Below are positions 52,909 through 61,616 of a stretch of DNA of 64,000 nt, one piece after another (position 1 is the stretch's first letter; each line of letters begins with the position of its first letter). Both the position numbers and the translations under genes were made by a program. The DNA is taken from contig CAKOLL010000001.1 of assembly GCA_934096295.1 (NCBI GenBank), positions 1 through 64,000 of the forward strand, in the 5' to 3' direction. The stretch is from an uncultured Bacilli bacterium. GTDB taxonomy: Bacteria; Bacillota_I; Bacilli_A; RF39; UBA660. The notes beneath the pieces were generated by a model. The model saw only the letters and a list, made by a program, of their open reading frames with translations, did no database searches and was not told the origin of the DNA.

Positions 52909-52921
52909 AAAACTTGTCTTT
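52891..52921. terminator. Bidirectional terminator between gatB and the RHH gene
   Basis: Perfect 11-bp stem AAAGACAAGTT / AACTTGTCTTT overlapping the stops of both convergent genes; T-rich on both sides. Confidence 0.88.
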
Positions 52922-53087
52922 ATTTTGTTTCTAGAAGAGTCTTTGCTTCCTTATTTTGTCTTATGGCTTCTTTAATTAAAAACTCTATTTCTTTATTAAC
53001 ACTTCTTGAATGTTCATCAGCTAATTTTTTTAATTCTTCCATTAATTCCTCATCAATTCTTAAAGGATATGGATTTATGGTTTTCAT
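52920..53087 (-). CDS. 55-aa Arc-family ribbon-helix-helix regulator
   Basis: Minus-strand ATG (complement of 53085-53087) behind AGAGAGAGATC. The product starts MKTINPYPLRIDEELMEEL and continues KKLADEHSRSVNKEIEFLI, the RHH fold: a short beta strand (YPLRI) that reads DNA, then two helices with the S-x-N-x-E-I turn of Arc proteins. The last ~15 residues are polar. The upstream gap toward herA holds a cluster of TTGATAT half-sites, so it probably represses itself and perhaps herA. Confidence 0.82.
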   Translation of the reverse strand: MKTINPYPLRIDEELMEELKKLADEHSRSVNKEIEFLIKEAIRQNKEAKTLLETK

Positions 53088-53116
53088 AATTGATCTCTCT
53101 CTTTCTATATAGATAT

Positions 53117-53170
53117 GATATCAATTTGATATAAATAATACTAGTAACCAATTTGATATCAGATTGATAT
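53117..53170. promoter_or_regulatory. Operator-like cluster of TTGATAT half-sites
   Basis: TATCAATTTGATA (53119-53131) is a perfect inverted repeat. TTGATATC at 53153 and TTGATAT at 53164 are direct half-sites 11 bp apart, one helical turn. All lie between the RHH start and the herA promoter, as expected for binding by cooperative RHH dimers. Confidence 0.65.
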
Positions 53171-53226
53171 TTATATAAAAATTTAGTTAAAATACTAGAT
53201 AAGTTCTTTTACTTTTTTTCTTTGTG

Positions 53227-53235
53227 TGTTATAAT
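53227..53235 (+). promoter_or_regulatory. Extended -10 promoter of the herA-like gene
   Basis: TGTTATAAT 29 bases before the start codon, T-rich upstream; just downstream of the RHH operator cluster. Confidence 0.6.
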
Positions 53236-53264
53236 TTTAATATACTAAGAGGGATGTGTGATTT

Positions 53265-55046
53265 ATGTTTGGAAAAATTATTTATATCGGAGAATCAGAA
53301 GCACATGTTGAAAATTTAATTAAAGATGCTAATACAGCAGATTTAATGAATGTAAATGTAGTGTTTGAAGAGAATAATCAAGCTATTTTAGGTGAGGTTC
53401 AAGAATTAAATAGTGATATTATTAAAATAAGATTTTTGGGTGAATATATAAATGGAAAATATATAAATGGTGTTTTAAGAAAACCACTTTTATCATCTAA
53501 AATTAGAATGATTACTAAAGATGAATTAACTGAGTTGGTTGGAACTTATAATGCTAGTAGTTTTATTTTAGGTGAAAGTGCTATATATAAAGGTTTTAAT
53601 ATCCATCCGAATATTAATAGTTTATTTTCTAATCATTTAGCGATATTTGGTAACAGTGGATCAGGTAAATCTTGTGGAGTTGCTAGAATAGTTCAAAATC
53701 TATTTTCATCTATGTATCAAGTGCAATATAATGCTAATATATTTATTTTTGATGCATTCGGAGAATATAAAAATGCTTTCGGTAAGTTAAATGAAATTAA
53801 TAACAACTATTCTTATAAGTTTATTACTAGTAATCCCCATGATGAAAGTGATAAATTACTTAAAATTCCTGTAAGTTTGCTTACTTTAGATGATATGGCA
53901 TTACTTCTTCAAGCTGGAAACCATGCCCAATTACCTATTATAGAAAATACTATAAAGTTAGCTAAGATTTTTTCTACGAATAGTGAAGAAGCAAATGAAT
54001 ATAAAAATCATTTAATAGCTAAAGCTTTATTGGCAGTTTTATTTAGTAATGAAACTATATCAAGTAAGAAAAATGAAATTTTTACTATAATCGAGGTATG
54101 TAATACAAAAGAATTTAATTTTGATACTGTAGTTCCTGGTTTAGGTTATACTAGAACATTTAGTGAATGTTTTGAAATTGATTCAAATGGTAACTTTGGA
54201 GAATCGGTATTAATTACTAATTATATACTTAACAAAATAAATGAAAATTTAGATAGTATAAAAGCTCCGGAGTTTGCTAGTTATTCATTAAAAGATTTTG
54301 CTAAAGCTATGGAATTTACATTAATAAGTGAAGGTTTCTTACATAATCAAAACTTACATGATGATGCTGTTATACTTAGGGTTAGACTTAATGCTATTAT
54401 AAATAGTAGACTTGGAGATTATTTCTCAAACGAATATGTTTCTGAGAGTGATTATATAAAATTATTGCTTGATAATGATGGTAAAAAGGCCCAAATTGTA
54501 AATATTAATTTAGAAGATGTTGATGATATATATGCTAAAGTATTTGTAAAGATTTTTTCTAGAGTAATTTTTGATTTTGCAAAGGGTAGTGAAAAAAGAG
54601 CCTCAATGCCATTTCATCTATTCTTAGAAGAAGCTCATAGATATATTCAAAAAGATAATGATACTTTCTTACTTGGATATAATATTTTTGATAGAATTGC
54701 CAAAGAAGGTAGAAAATATGGGGTTATACTTGATATTATAAGTCAAAGGCCTGTAGAAATTAGTGATACAGTTATAGCACAATGTAATAATTTCTTAATA
54801 TTTAAAATGACACATCCTTTGGATATTAAATATATTGGGGAAATGCTTCCGAATATTAGTCAGGATATTCTTGATAAGCAAAAAGTATTACAACCTGGTA
54901 CTTGTGTATGTTTTGGGGGAGCATTTAAAATACCAATGATTGTTAAGATGGAAATGCCAAATCCGATGCCTTATAGTAGTAACTGTGATGTTTCTAACTG
55001 TTGGAAGATGGAGATGCCAACTGGAAATGTTGAAGAATTTATTTAA
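53265..55046 (+). CDS. HerA/DUF87-type hexameric DNA-translocating ATPase
   Basis: 593 aa. N-terminal HAS-barrel-like domain (~1-110), then Walker A HLAIFGNSGSGKSCGVAR. Walker B is in FHLFLEEAHRYIQ, and a downstream GRKYGVILDIISQRP segment carries the sensor/arginine-finger region typical of HerA-FtsK ATPases. HerA usually works with NurA nuclease or, in anti-phage systems, with SIR2 or DUF4297 partners. No partner is adjacent here: its left neighbour is an RHH regulator, its right a peptidoglycan hydrolase. Start ATG behind AGAGGGATG. Standalone HerA-like ATPases of this kind are common in Bacilli. Confidence 0.82.
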   Translation: MFGKIIYIGESEAHVENLIKDANTADLMNVNVVFEENNQAILGEVQELNSDIIKIRFLGEYINGKYINGVLRKPLLSSKIRMITKDELTELVGTYNASSFILGESAIYKGFNIHPNINSLFSNHLAIFGNSGSGKSCGVARIVQNLFSSMYQVQYNANIFIFDAFGEYKNAFGKLNEINNNYSYKFITSNPHDESDKLLKIPVSLLTLDDMALLLQAGNHAQLPIIENTIKLAKIFSTNSEEANEYKNHLIAKALLAVLFSNETISSKKNEIFTIIEVCNTKEFNFDTVVPGLGYTRTFSECFEIDSNGNFGESVLITNYILNKINENLDSIKAPEFASYSLKDFAKAMEFTLISEGFLHNQNLHDDAVILRVRLNAIINSRLGDYFSNEYVSESDYIKLLLDNDGKKAQIVNINLEDVDDIYAKVFVKIFSRVIFDFAKGSEKRASMPFHLFLEEAHRYIQKDNDTFLLGYNIFDRIAKEGRKYGVILDIISQRPVEISDTVIAQCNNFLIFKMTHPLDIKYIGEMLPNISQDILDKQKVLQPGTCVCFGGAFKIPMIVKMEMPNPMPYSSNCDVSNCWKMEMPTGNVEEFI

Positions 55047-55055
55047 TATAATATA

Positions 55056-55090
55056 GTAAGAAGTAAATTTGTAACACTTCTTACTTGTTT
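55056..55090 (+). terminator. Terminator of the herA-like gene
   Basis: 9-bp stem GTAAGAAGT / ACTTCTTAC, followed by TTGTTTTATTTT. Confidence 0.85.
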
Positions 55091-55117
55091 TATTTTATGG
55101 CTTTTTGTGATAGAAAT

Positions 55118-55146
55118 TTGCTTTTTTTAGAAAAGTATGGTATAAT
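55118..55146 (+). promoter_or_regulatory. Promoter of the glucosaminidase gene
   Basis: TTGCTT (55118-55123), 17-base spacer, perfect TATAAT (55141-55146). Confidence 0.75.
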
Positions 55147-55182
55147 AGATAACGTATTCGTTAAAGGAGAGTATAAAATTAT

Positions 55183-55980
55183 ATGATAAATTATATAAAA
55201 ACCAATAAAAATAAAATATTTATTGTTATTGGAGTACTTGTAGGAGTAATAATATTATTACAACCGAGTGGTACAATTCATCTTAAGGAAGAACATGAAA
55301 TAGAAAATGGTGTTCCCCTGGAAAGTATGAACAAAATATCTTATGAAGATAAAATTGATTTAACTTTAAACGAGAAGAAAGATTCTATTAGCTTTTTAGC
55401 TCAAACATTTCAAATTGATGAGAAAATATTAACTCAAAAATTAAGTTATAGTTCAAAAGAATTAGGTTACACAGAAAATATTGATGATTTTGATAAAATT
55501 GTAATTACGTATTTGTTGGAACTAGAACAAAATGATAAGACACTATTTAATAATACTAGAACACATGGTAATAAGAATAAAGATTATATTGTTAGTCTAA
55601 TTAAGTATTTTAGTAATATTTATGATAATGTTGATTTTGAAATAGCTGCAGCAATTGCTAATGTGGAATCAGGTTTTACTTCTAAATATATGTTAAATAA
55701 AAATAATATATTTGGAGGAATGTATAGTGGAGGATTAATAGGTTATAAGAATATCGAATATGGTACACTTCAATATATAAAGTTATTGAGTGAAGGTTAT
55801 TTTGCGAAAGGTCTTAATACTGTAGAAGATATTGGTAGAATATATAACCCAATGTTTAATGAAAATGGAATTAAAGTAGCAAAACCAACTTGGGTATATA
55901 ATGTTAAAACTGCTATGGAAAATTTTCAAAACATTGAAGATGTTGACACAAGTATACTATTAAATCTAAAAAATAGTTAA
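55183..55980 (+). CDS. Membrane-anchored glucosaminidase-type peptidoglycan hydrolase
   Basis: 265 aa. NKIFIVIGVLVGVIILL is an N-terminal signal anchor; the rest is outside. The C-terminal ~120 residues (EIAAAIANVESGFTSKYMLN, NNIFGGMYSGGLIGYKNIEY, GTLQYIKLLSEGYF, GRIYNPMFNENG) match the lysozyme-like glucosaminidase fold, with a catalytic Glu in ANVESGF and the N-N-x-F-G motif. It would cut glycan strands for wall remodelling. Start follows AAAGGAGAG. Confidence 0.82.
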   Translation: MINYIKTNKNKIFIVIGVLVGVIILLQPSGTIHLKEEHEIENGVPLESMNKISYEDKIDLTLNEKKDSISFLAQTFQIDEKILTQKLSYSSKELGYTENIDDFDKIVITYLLELEQNDKTLFNNTRTHGNKNKDYIVSLIKYFSNIYDNVDFEIAAAIANVESGFTSKYMLNKNNIFGGMYSGGLIGYKNIEYGTLQYIKLLSEGYFAKGLNTVEDIGRIYNPMFNENGIKVAKPTWVYNVKTAMENFQNIEDVDTSILLNLKNS

Positions 55981-55986
55981 TATCAC

Positions 55987-56015
55987 TTGTTAAACAAATA
56001 TTAATTTGATATAAT
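55987..56015 (+). promoter_or_regulatory. Strong promoter of the 56022 RNA
   Basis: TTGTTA (55987-55992), 17-base spacer, perfect TATAAT (56010-56015) with an extended TGA before it: among the strongest promoters in the window, with no ORF behind it. Confidence 0.85.
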
Positions 56016-56021
56016 TAAGAT

Positions 56022-56172
56022 ACCTAAAGGGTAAATGTCTATGTCAATATAAAACCGACTAGATAGATAATACGGGAATCTAATTGAATTATGGTGTAGA
56101 AGACTTAACCATTAAGTGAGTAAGGATCCTAAAGTAATTCATGTGATGCCCACCTCGCGAGAGCGGGTTTTT
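56022..56172 (+). ncRNA. ssrS: Structured noncoding RNA, probably 6S RNA
   Basis: About 150 nt between a strong promoter and a GNRA-loop terminator (CCCACCTCGCGAGAGCGGG then TTTTT, 56149-56172). No ORF longer than a few codons. The position fits the Bacilli 6S RNA locus, which lies beside tcdA, rarA and (here more distantly) aspS. I could not confirm the full 6S long-hairpin fold by eye, so the family name is mainly from context; that a stable RNA is made is well supported. Confidence 0.5.
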
Positions 56173-56213
56173 ATCAATGCATGGCGCCTTTGGGTTTTCT
56201 TTTGGAGGAAAAT

Positions 56214-56882
56214 ATGTTTGATAGATTGGAATTACTTATCGGAAAAGATAATTTAGAAAAAATTAGTAAGATTAAGGTTTTAATTGTAGGTGTTGGTGGT
56301 GTAGGCGGAACTGCTTTAGAAGCTTTAGTAAGAAGTGGAGTTAATGATATTACTATTATTGATAAAGATGTCTTTAGTGAGAGTAATTTAAATAGACAAA
56401 TTTTATCAACTAGAGATGATATTGGTTTATATAAAGTTGATGTTGGAGTTAAACGTGCTAAAAGTATTAATCCAGAGGTAAATATAAAGGGATTAAAAAT
56501 ATTTTTAGGTGAAGATAATATTAATGATATTGGAATATATGATTATATTATTGATGCATGTGATGATATAAAGGCCAAACTTTGTTTAATGGAGTATGCA
56601 AGTAAAAATAATATCCATTTAATTAGTTCGATGGGGACTGGTAAAAGACTTAATCCTAGTAATGTAGTTATTACTAGATTAGATAAAACTAGTAATGATC
56701 CTTTAGCAAAGAAAATTAGATACGAAGCTCGAAAAAGAGGATTAGATCTTAAAATACCTGTTGTTTGTTCTAAAGAAGATGCTATTAATAAAGATAGAGT
56801 TGTGGCATCAAGTATTTTTGTTCCTTCAACAGCTGGGTTAATGTTAGCATATTATATTATAAAAAAAGCAATCGATGAATGA
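56214..56882 (+). CDS. tcdA: tRNA threonylcarbamoyladenosine dehydratase (TcdA/CsdL)
   Basis: 222-aa E1-like enzyme that cyclises t6A37 to ct6A in ANN-reading tRNAs using ATP. The nucleotide-binding VLIVGVGGVGGTALEALVRS is followed by DKDVFSESNLNRQILS and DYIIDACDDIKAKLCL, all typical of TcdA. The C-terminal SSIFVPSTAGLMLAYYI is also conserved. ATG 56214 follows TTGGAGGAAAAT; an upstream in-frame ATG at 56181 sits in the RNA terminator tail. Convergent with gpsA (no gap). Confidence 0.92.
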   Translation: MFDRLELLIGKDNLEKISKIKVLIVGVGGVGGTALEALVRSGVNDITIIDKDVFSESNLNRQILSTRDDIGLYKVDVGVKRAKSINPEVNIKGLKIFLGEDNINDIGIYDYIIDACDDIKAKLCLMEYASKNNIHLISSMGTGKRLNPSNVVITRLDKTSNDPLAKKIRYEARKRGLDLKIPVVCSKEDAINKDRVVASSIFVPSTAGLMLAYYIIKKAIDE

Positions 56883-57860
56883 TTACTTTTTTGTTATTAA
56901 GAATTTTGCTAATACATCTGGATTTTCACCATTATATACAATATTATAAATAGTAGTAATTAACTTTATTTCAATACCTTTTTTATGTAACATTTTATAT
57001 ATTATTTCTAAGGTATTATAGCCTTCGACAGTATTAATCGTTAAATATTCTTTTATTTTTTTTGAATCTTTTGTACTACCTATGATATAACCAAAACTAA
57101 AGTTTCTACTTTTGGTACTTGTACAGGTAAGCATAAGGTCTCCAACTCCGGCAAATGATAGAATTGTTTTAGGCTTTCCTCCGAATATTTTAATAATATC
57201 TTTTATGTCATGGAGTGATTCATTTATTAGAAAACTTTGAGTTGAATTACTGTAACCTAAACCACTTAAAATACCTGATGCAATGGCTATAACATTTTTT
57301 ATTGATCCACACATTTGAATACCAATCATATCTTTGCTTGGTCGCAATTTTAAAGTATCATTTGCAAGTGTATTTAAAACCATTTCTTTAGCTTTTTTAG
57401 TTTTTGATGCTAAAGCTAAAGCTACAGGTTCATTATTTATAATATCAATAGCAAATGTAGGTCCAGATATTACGGCGATATTATTGGTTTTTAAGATTCT
57501 TTTAACAATACTTGATAATAGTTCTTCACGAGATTCTTCGATACCCTTTGATGCTATACATATTGGTATTTCTGGATTATAAAACTCTTTCATTTTCTCT
57601 GTTATAATATCAACGTATTTACTGGCTGTAATTATATAAATAAGGTTAGTATCTTTTAATACCTCTTCAAGACTAGCACTTATTTTAATATTTTTGGGAA
57701 TAGTTGTATCAAATATTGATTTAATTTGCTTTGTTTTTTTGTATTCTTCATATTTTTCTTTGTTTTCAGTCCATATGACTATTTCATTATTTTCTTTTTT
57801 GGCTAACATTTTGCTTATTGCAAGGCTGTAGATGCCAAGACCTATAACACTTATTTTCAT
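56883..57860 (-). CDS. gpsA: NAD(P)-dependent glycerol-3-phosphate dehydrogenase
   Basis: 325 aa. Reduces DHAP to sn-glycerol-3-phosphate for phospholipid synthesis. N-terminal Rossmann motif ISVIGLGIYSLAI departs slightly from the usual G-x-G-x-W/Y-G. Other signatures are IASKGIE, SGPTFAIDI, the catalytic Lys in CGSIKNVIAIASG and GVGDLMLTCTSTKSRNF. Start overlaps the end of rarA by 4 bases; the two form a minus-strand operon. Confidence 0.93.
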   Translation of the reverse strand: MKISVIGLGIYSLAISKMLAKKENNEIVIWTENKEKYEEYKKTKQIKSIFDTTIPKNIKISASLEEVLKDTNLIYIITASKYVDIITEKMKEFYNPEIPICIASKGIEESREELLSSIVKRILKTNNIAVISGPTFAIDIINNEPVALALASKTKKAKEMVLNTLANDTLKLRPSKDMIGIQMCGSIKNVIAIASGILSGLGYSNSTQSFLINESLHDIKDIIKIFGGKPKTILSFAGVGDLMLTCTSTKSRNFSFGYIIGSTKDSKKIKEYLTINTVEGYNTLEIIYKMLHKKGIEIKLITTIYNIVYNGENPDVLAKFLITKK

Positions 57861-59053
57861 TGTTCTTTCCTCATTTCTTCATGTAATTTATTTAAACTAT
57901 TTTCTATTTTATTATCTTTGGGAATATAATATTTTTTGCCAATTAGATTAGCAGGCATATAATTTTGTTTTACCCAATCATGTGGGTAGTTATGTGGATA
58001 TAAGTAATCTGGGCTGGATGTTTTTATATTATTTGGTACGTTTCCCGTGTTTCCTTTTCTTATATCATTAATTGCAGCATCTAAGGCTAAATGGGAACTA
58101 TTACTTTTTGGAGATAAAGCCATTTCTACCACTATTTGCCCTAAGGGGATTCTAGCTTCTGGTAAGCCCACTAAATCTGCGGCATGAATTGCTGCCATGA
58201 CTCTCGGGCCAATCCCTGGATTTGCCATACCTATATCTTCATAGGCAATAACACTAAGGCGACGATAAATACTGTCTAAATCTTCGGCTTCAATTAATCT
58301 TGCTAAGTAGTGTAGTGATGCATCAACATCACTTCCTCTGATAGATTTTTGTAAAGCACTTAAAACATCATAATGTCCATCGCCATCTTTATCATGGAAA
58401 AATACTGGTTTATTATTAATTTTTTTTATTTCGTCTATCGTTATTTTTTTATCGCTAGAATAATATGCAACCTCGAGTAAATTAAGAGCAAAACGCATAT
58501 CGCCACTAGCAAGAGTAGCAATATAATCTATCGATTCATCATCTATTTCTACATCAGGTAAATTTAAAAGAGATTTTGTTAATCCTTTTTTTATATCTTC
58601 TTTTTGAAGCTCGTGTAATTCAAATATTTGACATCGGCTTCTGATAGCTGGGTTAATTTTATGATAAGGATTTGAGGTTGTTAAACCAATTAAAATAATG
58701 GTTCCATTTTCAATGTAGGGTAGTAATAAATCTTGTTTATCTTTATTCATCCTGTGAATTTCATCAATTATTAAAACCATTTCTCCGTACATTTTTGCTT
58801 CCATAATTGCGGTATCAAAATCACTTTTATTATTTATCGTAGCATTCAAAAATTTATAATGCAAGTCTAGTTCATTTACTAGGGCATTTGCTATACTTGT
58901 TTTGCCAATCCCAGGTTTTCCATAAAAAATCATCGAAAAAAGTTTCTTGTTTTTTACAAGATTTGTAAGAATTTTACCTTTACCTATTAAATGGTCTTGG
59001 CCAACTATATCATCAAGAGTTTTAGGTCTTAATTTATCTGCTAAAATTTCCAT
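57857..59053 (-). CDS. rarA: Replication-associated recombination protein A (RarA/MgsA)
   Basis: 398-aa AAA+ clamp-loader-like ATPase acting at stalled forks. LADKLRPKTLDDIVGQDHLI at the start, Walker A FYGKPGIGKTSIANAL, Walker B VLIIDEIHRMNKDKQD, sensor 1 GLTTSNP, and the C-terminal tetramerisation part with SDVDASLHYLARLIEAEDL and HNYPHDWVKQNY. Length and motifs are normal. First gene of the rarA-gpsA unit. Confidence 0.95.
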   Translation of the reverse strand: MEILADKLRPKTLDDIVGQDHLIGKGKILTNLVKNKKLFSMIFYGKPGIGKTSIANALVNELDLHYKFLNATINNKSDFDTAIMEAKMYGEMVLIIDEIHRMNKDKQDLLLPYIENGTIILIGLTTSNPYHKINPAIRSRCQIFELHELQKEDIKKGLTKSLLNLPDVEIDDESIDYIATLASGDMRFALNLLEVAYYSSDKKITIDEIKKINNKPVFFHDKDGDGHYDVLSALQKSIRGSDVDASLHYLARLIEAEDLDSIYRRLSVIAYEDIGMANPGIGPRVMAAIHAADLVGLPEARIPLGQIVVEMALSPKSNSSHLALDAAINDIRKGNTGNVPNNIKTSSPDYLYPHNYPHDWVKQNYMPANLIGKKYYIPKDNKIENSLNKLHEEMRKEQ

Positions 59054-59124
59054 AATATCACATCAATAATTATAGCACATTTTAAAAAAATTTGGTACAA
59101 TATGTTTAGAAAATGGTGGTATAA

Positions 59125-60015
59125 ATGAGAAATATAATGAATAATATCAAAGATAAAGATGTTTTGGATTATCTAGAATATTTAAAGTTTGAAAGAAGGG
59201 TTTCCGCTAACACAATAGATTCTTATGGCGAAAATTTATTACTTTTATGTGAAACGGTAAAAAAAGAGGTTATAAATCTTAAAAAAAATGACATAAAAAA
59301 ATTTTTGGATAATGTTGATGCTACCCCTAGAACTAAAGCTCATTATTTGACAGTTTTTAATTCTTTTTATAAATATTTGGTATTTATGGATAAGATTGAT
59401 GTTAATCCTTGTGATGGAATTAAAGCTCCAAGATTAGAAAAAAAACTCCCTAATTATTTAACAAGTGATGAAATTGATAAACTATTTGATTTACGATTAA
59501 CTAAACCAATTGACTATAGAAATAAGGCTTTACTTGAGGTTATATATGCCACTGGAGCAAGAATAAGTGAGGTTATTTCCTTAGAACTTAATCAAATAGA
59601 CTTTGAAGAATGTGTTATAAAAGTAATGGGGAAGGGTAAAAAAGAAAGGATAATCCCTCTTGGTAATACTGCTTTAAATTCGTTATATATTTACATCAGT
59701 AATTATAGAGCATTTTTAGTAAAAAATGATACATGTAATTATGTGTTTTTAAATAAGAATGGTACTAAAATAAGTAGACAAGGGGTATTTAAGATTTTAA
59801 AAGAACTTGCAAATAATGCTGGTATAAAAAAAGAGATAAGTCCTCATACATTAAGGCATTCATTTGCTACGAATTTGCTTAATAATGGTGCAGATTTAAG
59901 AGTAATCCAAGAGCTATTGGGACATGAAAATTTAGAGACAACAGAAATATATTCACATTTGCAAAATAAAAAAATAGAGGAAGATTATAGTAATCATCCT
60001 CATGCGCATATTTAA
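59125..60015 (+). CDS. xerD: XerC/D-type tyrosine recombinase
   Basis: 296 aa. N-terminal SAM-like core-binding domain (~1-105), then the catalytic domain with Arg in ATGARISEVISL, Lys in VMGKGKKERIIPLG, His-x-x-Arg in SPHTLRHSFATNLL, His in LGHENLETT and the nucleophile Tyr in EIYSHL. These residues are complete. It resembles the chromosome-dimer resolvases XerC/XerD; which of the two cannot be decided. Start ATG follows GGTGGTATAA. Ends 3 bases from a convergent tiny gene. Confidence 0.88.
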   Translation: MRNIMNNIKDKDVLDYLEYLKFERRVSANTIDSYGENLLLLCETVKKEVINLKKNDIKKFLDNVDATPRTKAHYLTVFNSFYKYLVFMDKIDVNPCDGIKAPRLEKKLPNYLTSDEIDKLFDLRLTKPIDYRNKALLEVIYATGARISEVISLELNQIDFEECVIKVMGKGKKERIIPLGNTALNSLYIYISNYRAFLVKNDTCNYVFLNKNGTKISRQGVFKILKELANNAGIKKEISPHTLRHSFATNLLNNGADLRVIQELLGHENLETTEIYSHLQNKKIEEDYSNHPHAHI

Positions 60016-60018
60016 AAA

Positions 60019-60135
60019 CTATCTACAGTTTTCATTACGAGCTTCGTTACGTGCATTTGATCTTGCACTGGCTTTACTAGAACATTTAGCATTTTTTCTA
60101 GCTTTGTTTCTAGCATTTTCTTTATTCTTGCTCAT
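60019..60135 (-). CDS. 38-aa Asn/Lys/Ala/Arg-rich protein
   Basis: Minus-strand ATG (complement of 60133-60135) after GGGAGGT, the strongest possible Shine-Dalgarno match, 8 bases upstream. Starts MSKNKENARNKARKNAKCSS and ends NARNEARNENCR. It consists almost only of Asn, Lys, Ala, Arg, Ser and Glu with two Cys and no hydrophobic core, so it is likely disordered and basic. Similar small Asn-rich proteins occur in Clostridia and are sometimes called spore-associated. A nucleic-acid role is a guess. Confidence 0.6.
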   Translation of the reverse strand: MSKNKENARNKARKNAKCSSKASARSNARNEARNENCR

Positions 60136-60218
60136 GTATATTTACCTCCCACTATTATTATGTAACAAATATTATTTTTTAATCATATATTTTATGGTAA
60201 ATTAAGGAAGTGATTTTG

Positions 60219-60827
60219 ATGAAAAAAATTGGTATTACAACAAGAATTTTAACCAATGGAATTAATTTGGAAATTGAAAAAATACCTCATTCTTTAGTGA
60301 AAAAATTAGAAAAATACAATATAAATTTAATAATTATCCCATTTGTTGATGATATTAATTTTTATTTGAATCTATGTGATGGTTTTATTATACCTGGAGG
60401 CAGTACTTGGAATGATGTTGATATTAAAGTATTAAAACATGCTATGAAATATAATAAACCTGTTCTTGGTATTTGTGCAGGAATGCAAGCAATTGCCAAT
60501 GTAAATACTTTTATGGATCATACAATTAAGGTAGATAGTAATATTAATCATTATGTACCTAATAAAGAGTATGTTCATGAAATTAATATAAATGATGGTA
60601 TTTTAAAAGAAATAATTGGCAAGAAGAAAATATTTGTTAATAGTAGGCATCATGATACTGTTATAAATGAAAAATTTTTTAAAGTAGAAGCTAGAAGTGA
60701 TGATGGAATAATTGAAGCTATTAGTTTAAACGGTTATAAATTCATCTTTGGGGTTCAATGGCATCCAGAAGATATGAATGATATAGATCAAGATAAATTA
60801 TTTAGCTATTTTGTTAATATAATTTGA
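60219..60827 (+). CDS. Class I glutamine amidotransferase-like (peptidase C26) protein
   Basis: 202 aa. Nucleophile elbow VLGICAGMQAIANV contains the catalytic Cys; FGVQWHPEDMND carries the His and Glu of the triad. GGSTWNDVD marks the oxyanion region. Closest in type to gamma-glutamyl-GABA hydrolase/PuuD-like proteins, acting on gamma-glutamyl amides. ATG 60219 has AAGGAAGTG upstream. Monocistronic or with the next gene. Confidence 0.82.
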   Translation: MKKIGITTRILTNGINLEIEKIPHSLVKKLEKYNINLIIIPFVDDINFYLNLCDGFIIPGGSTWNDVDIKVLKHAMKYNKPVLGICAGMQAIANVNTFMDHTIKVDSNINHYVPNKEYVHEININDGILKEIIGKKKIFVNSRHHDTVINEKFFKVEARSDDGIIEAISLNGYKFIFGVQWHPEDMNDIDQDKLFSYFVNII

Positions 60828-60872
60828 TTTTTCCAAGATTTTATGTTAACCTTTAAGTAAGGAGACTATATT

Positions 60873-61568
60873 ATGATTGAACGAACCATAGAAAGCTTAA
60901 GTTTGTCAGAATTATCTTTTATTTTATTTTCTGGCATGTTTGATACAAGTATTCAAAATGATGCTTATATAGAGCTAAAGAAAAGATTTAATAAGACTAC
61001 ATTTGATTTAAATGCCTTTTTAGAGTATGAAAAAGATACTATTCAAAAAAGAGGAACTGATATTAATGATTATTTAATACAAAATAATCCATCTATTACA
61101 TTGCTTTTAGAATTATATTTTTCTAAAGTTTATAGGCAAGAGCTTTTTCAACATGGTAATTTACTATTTAGTGAAAACTTATTATGCCATAGTGATGGAG
61201 AAAATACTTTTTTTGTTAAAGCTTTGAGGCATGAATTAAAAAGATTAGAAAATACTAAAAGCCCTTATTTATCTAAGGATAAGATGGTATTGTTAGATTC
61301 TGTAATAAATGTTTTAAAAGAAAGAATAAGTAAAAAACAACCTATATGGTATGAAAATTCTTTAACTGATTGTGTTATGGATATTGCAACAGATAATACT
61401 TTTTCTTTATTTTTAGTTAAGGATTATATACAAATTTATAATTTTATATTGCAAGATTTGGCAAAATTAACAACACAAAAGAAAGCTATTATGCAATCTA
61501 TGAATACAACAACTATAGATCATTCTATTTTTTATCGGGAAGAGATAAGAAGAAGTTTAATTAAATAA
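60873..61568 (+). CDS. Unknown 231-aa helical protein
   Basis: Starts behind AAGGAGACT, 45 bases after the amidotransferase. Predominantly helical, no signal peptide or membrane helix. The centre contains RHELKRLENTKSPYLSKDKM and a Lys-rich helix; nothing matches a family I know. It is convergent with the toxin gene at 61617. Confidence 0.5.
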   Translation: MIERTIESLSLSELSFILFSGMFDTSIQNDAYIELKKRFNKTTFDLNAFLEYEKDTIQKRGTDINDYLIQNNPSITLLLELYFSKVYRQELFQHGNLLFSENLLCHSDGENTFFVKALRHELKRLENTKSPYLSKDKMVLLDSVINVLKERISKKQPIWYENSLTDCVMDIATDNTFSLFLVKDYIQIYNFILQDLAKLTTQKKAIMQSMNTTTIDHSIFYREEIRRSLIK

Positions 61569-61616
61569 TTATATTGTACATTAATTATGGGTAGTTTGTT
61601 TATTATTAACAAATTG

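Noticed and set aside
60002..60205. Hydrophobic plus-strand ORF of 67 aa after xer
   Set aside because: It is the shadow of the 38-aa minus-strand gene, which has a perfect Shine-Dalgarno site; the plus-strand frame has none and overlaps the xer stop.
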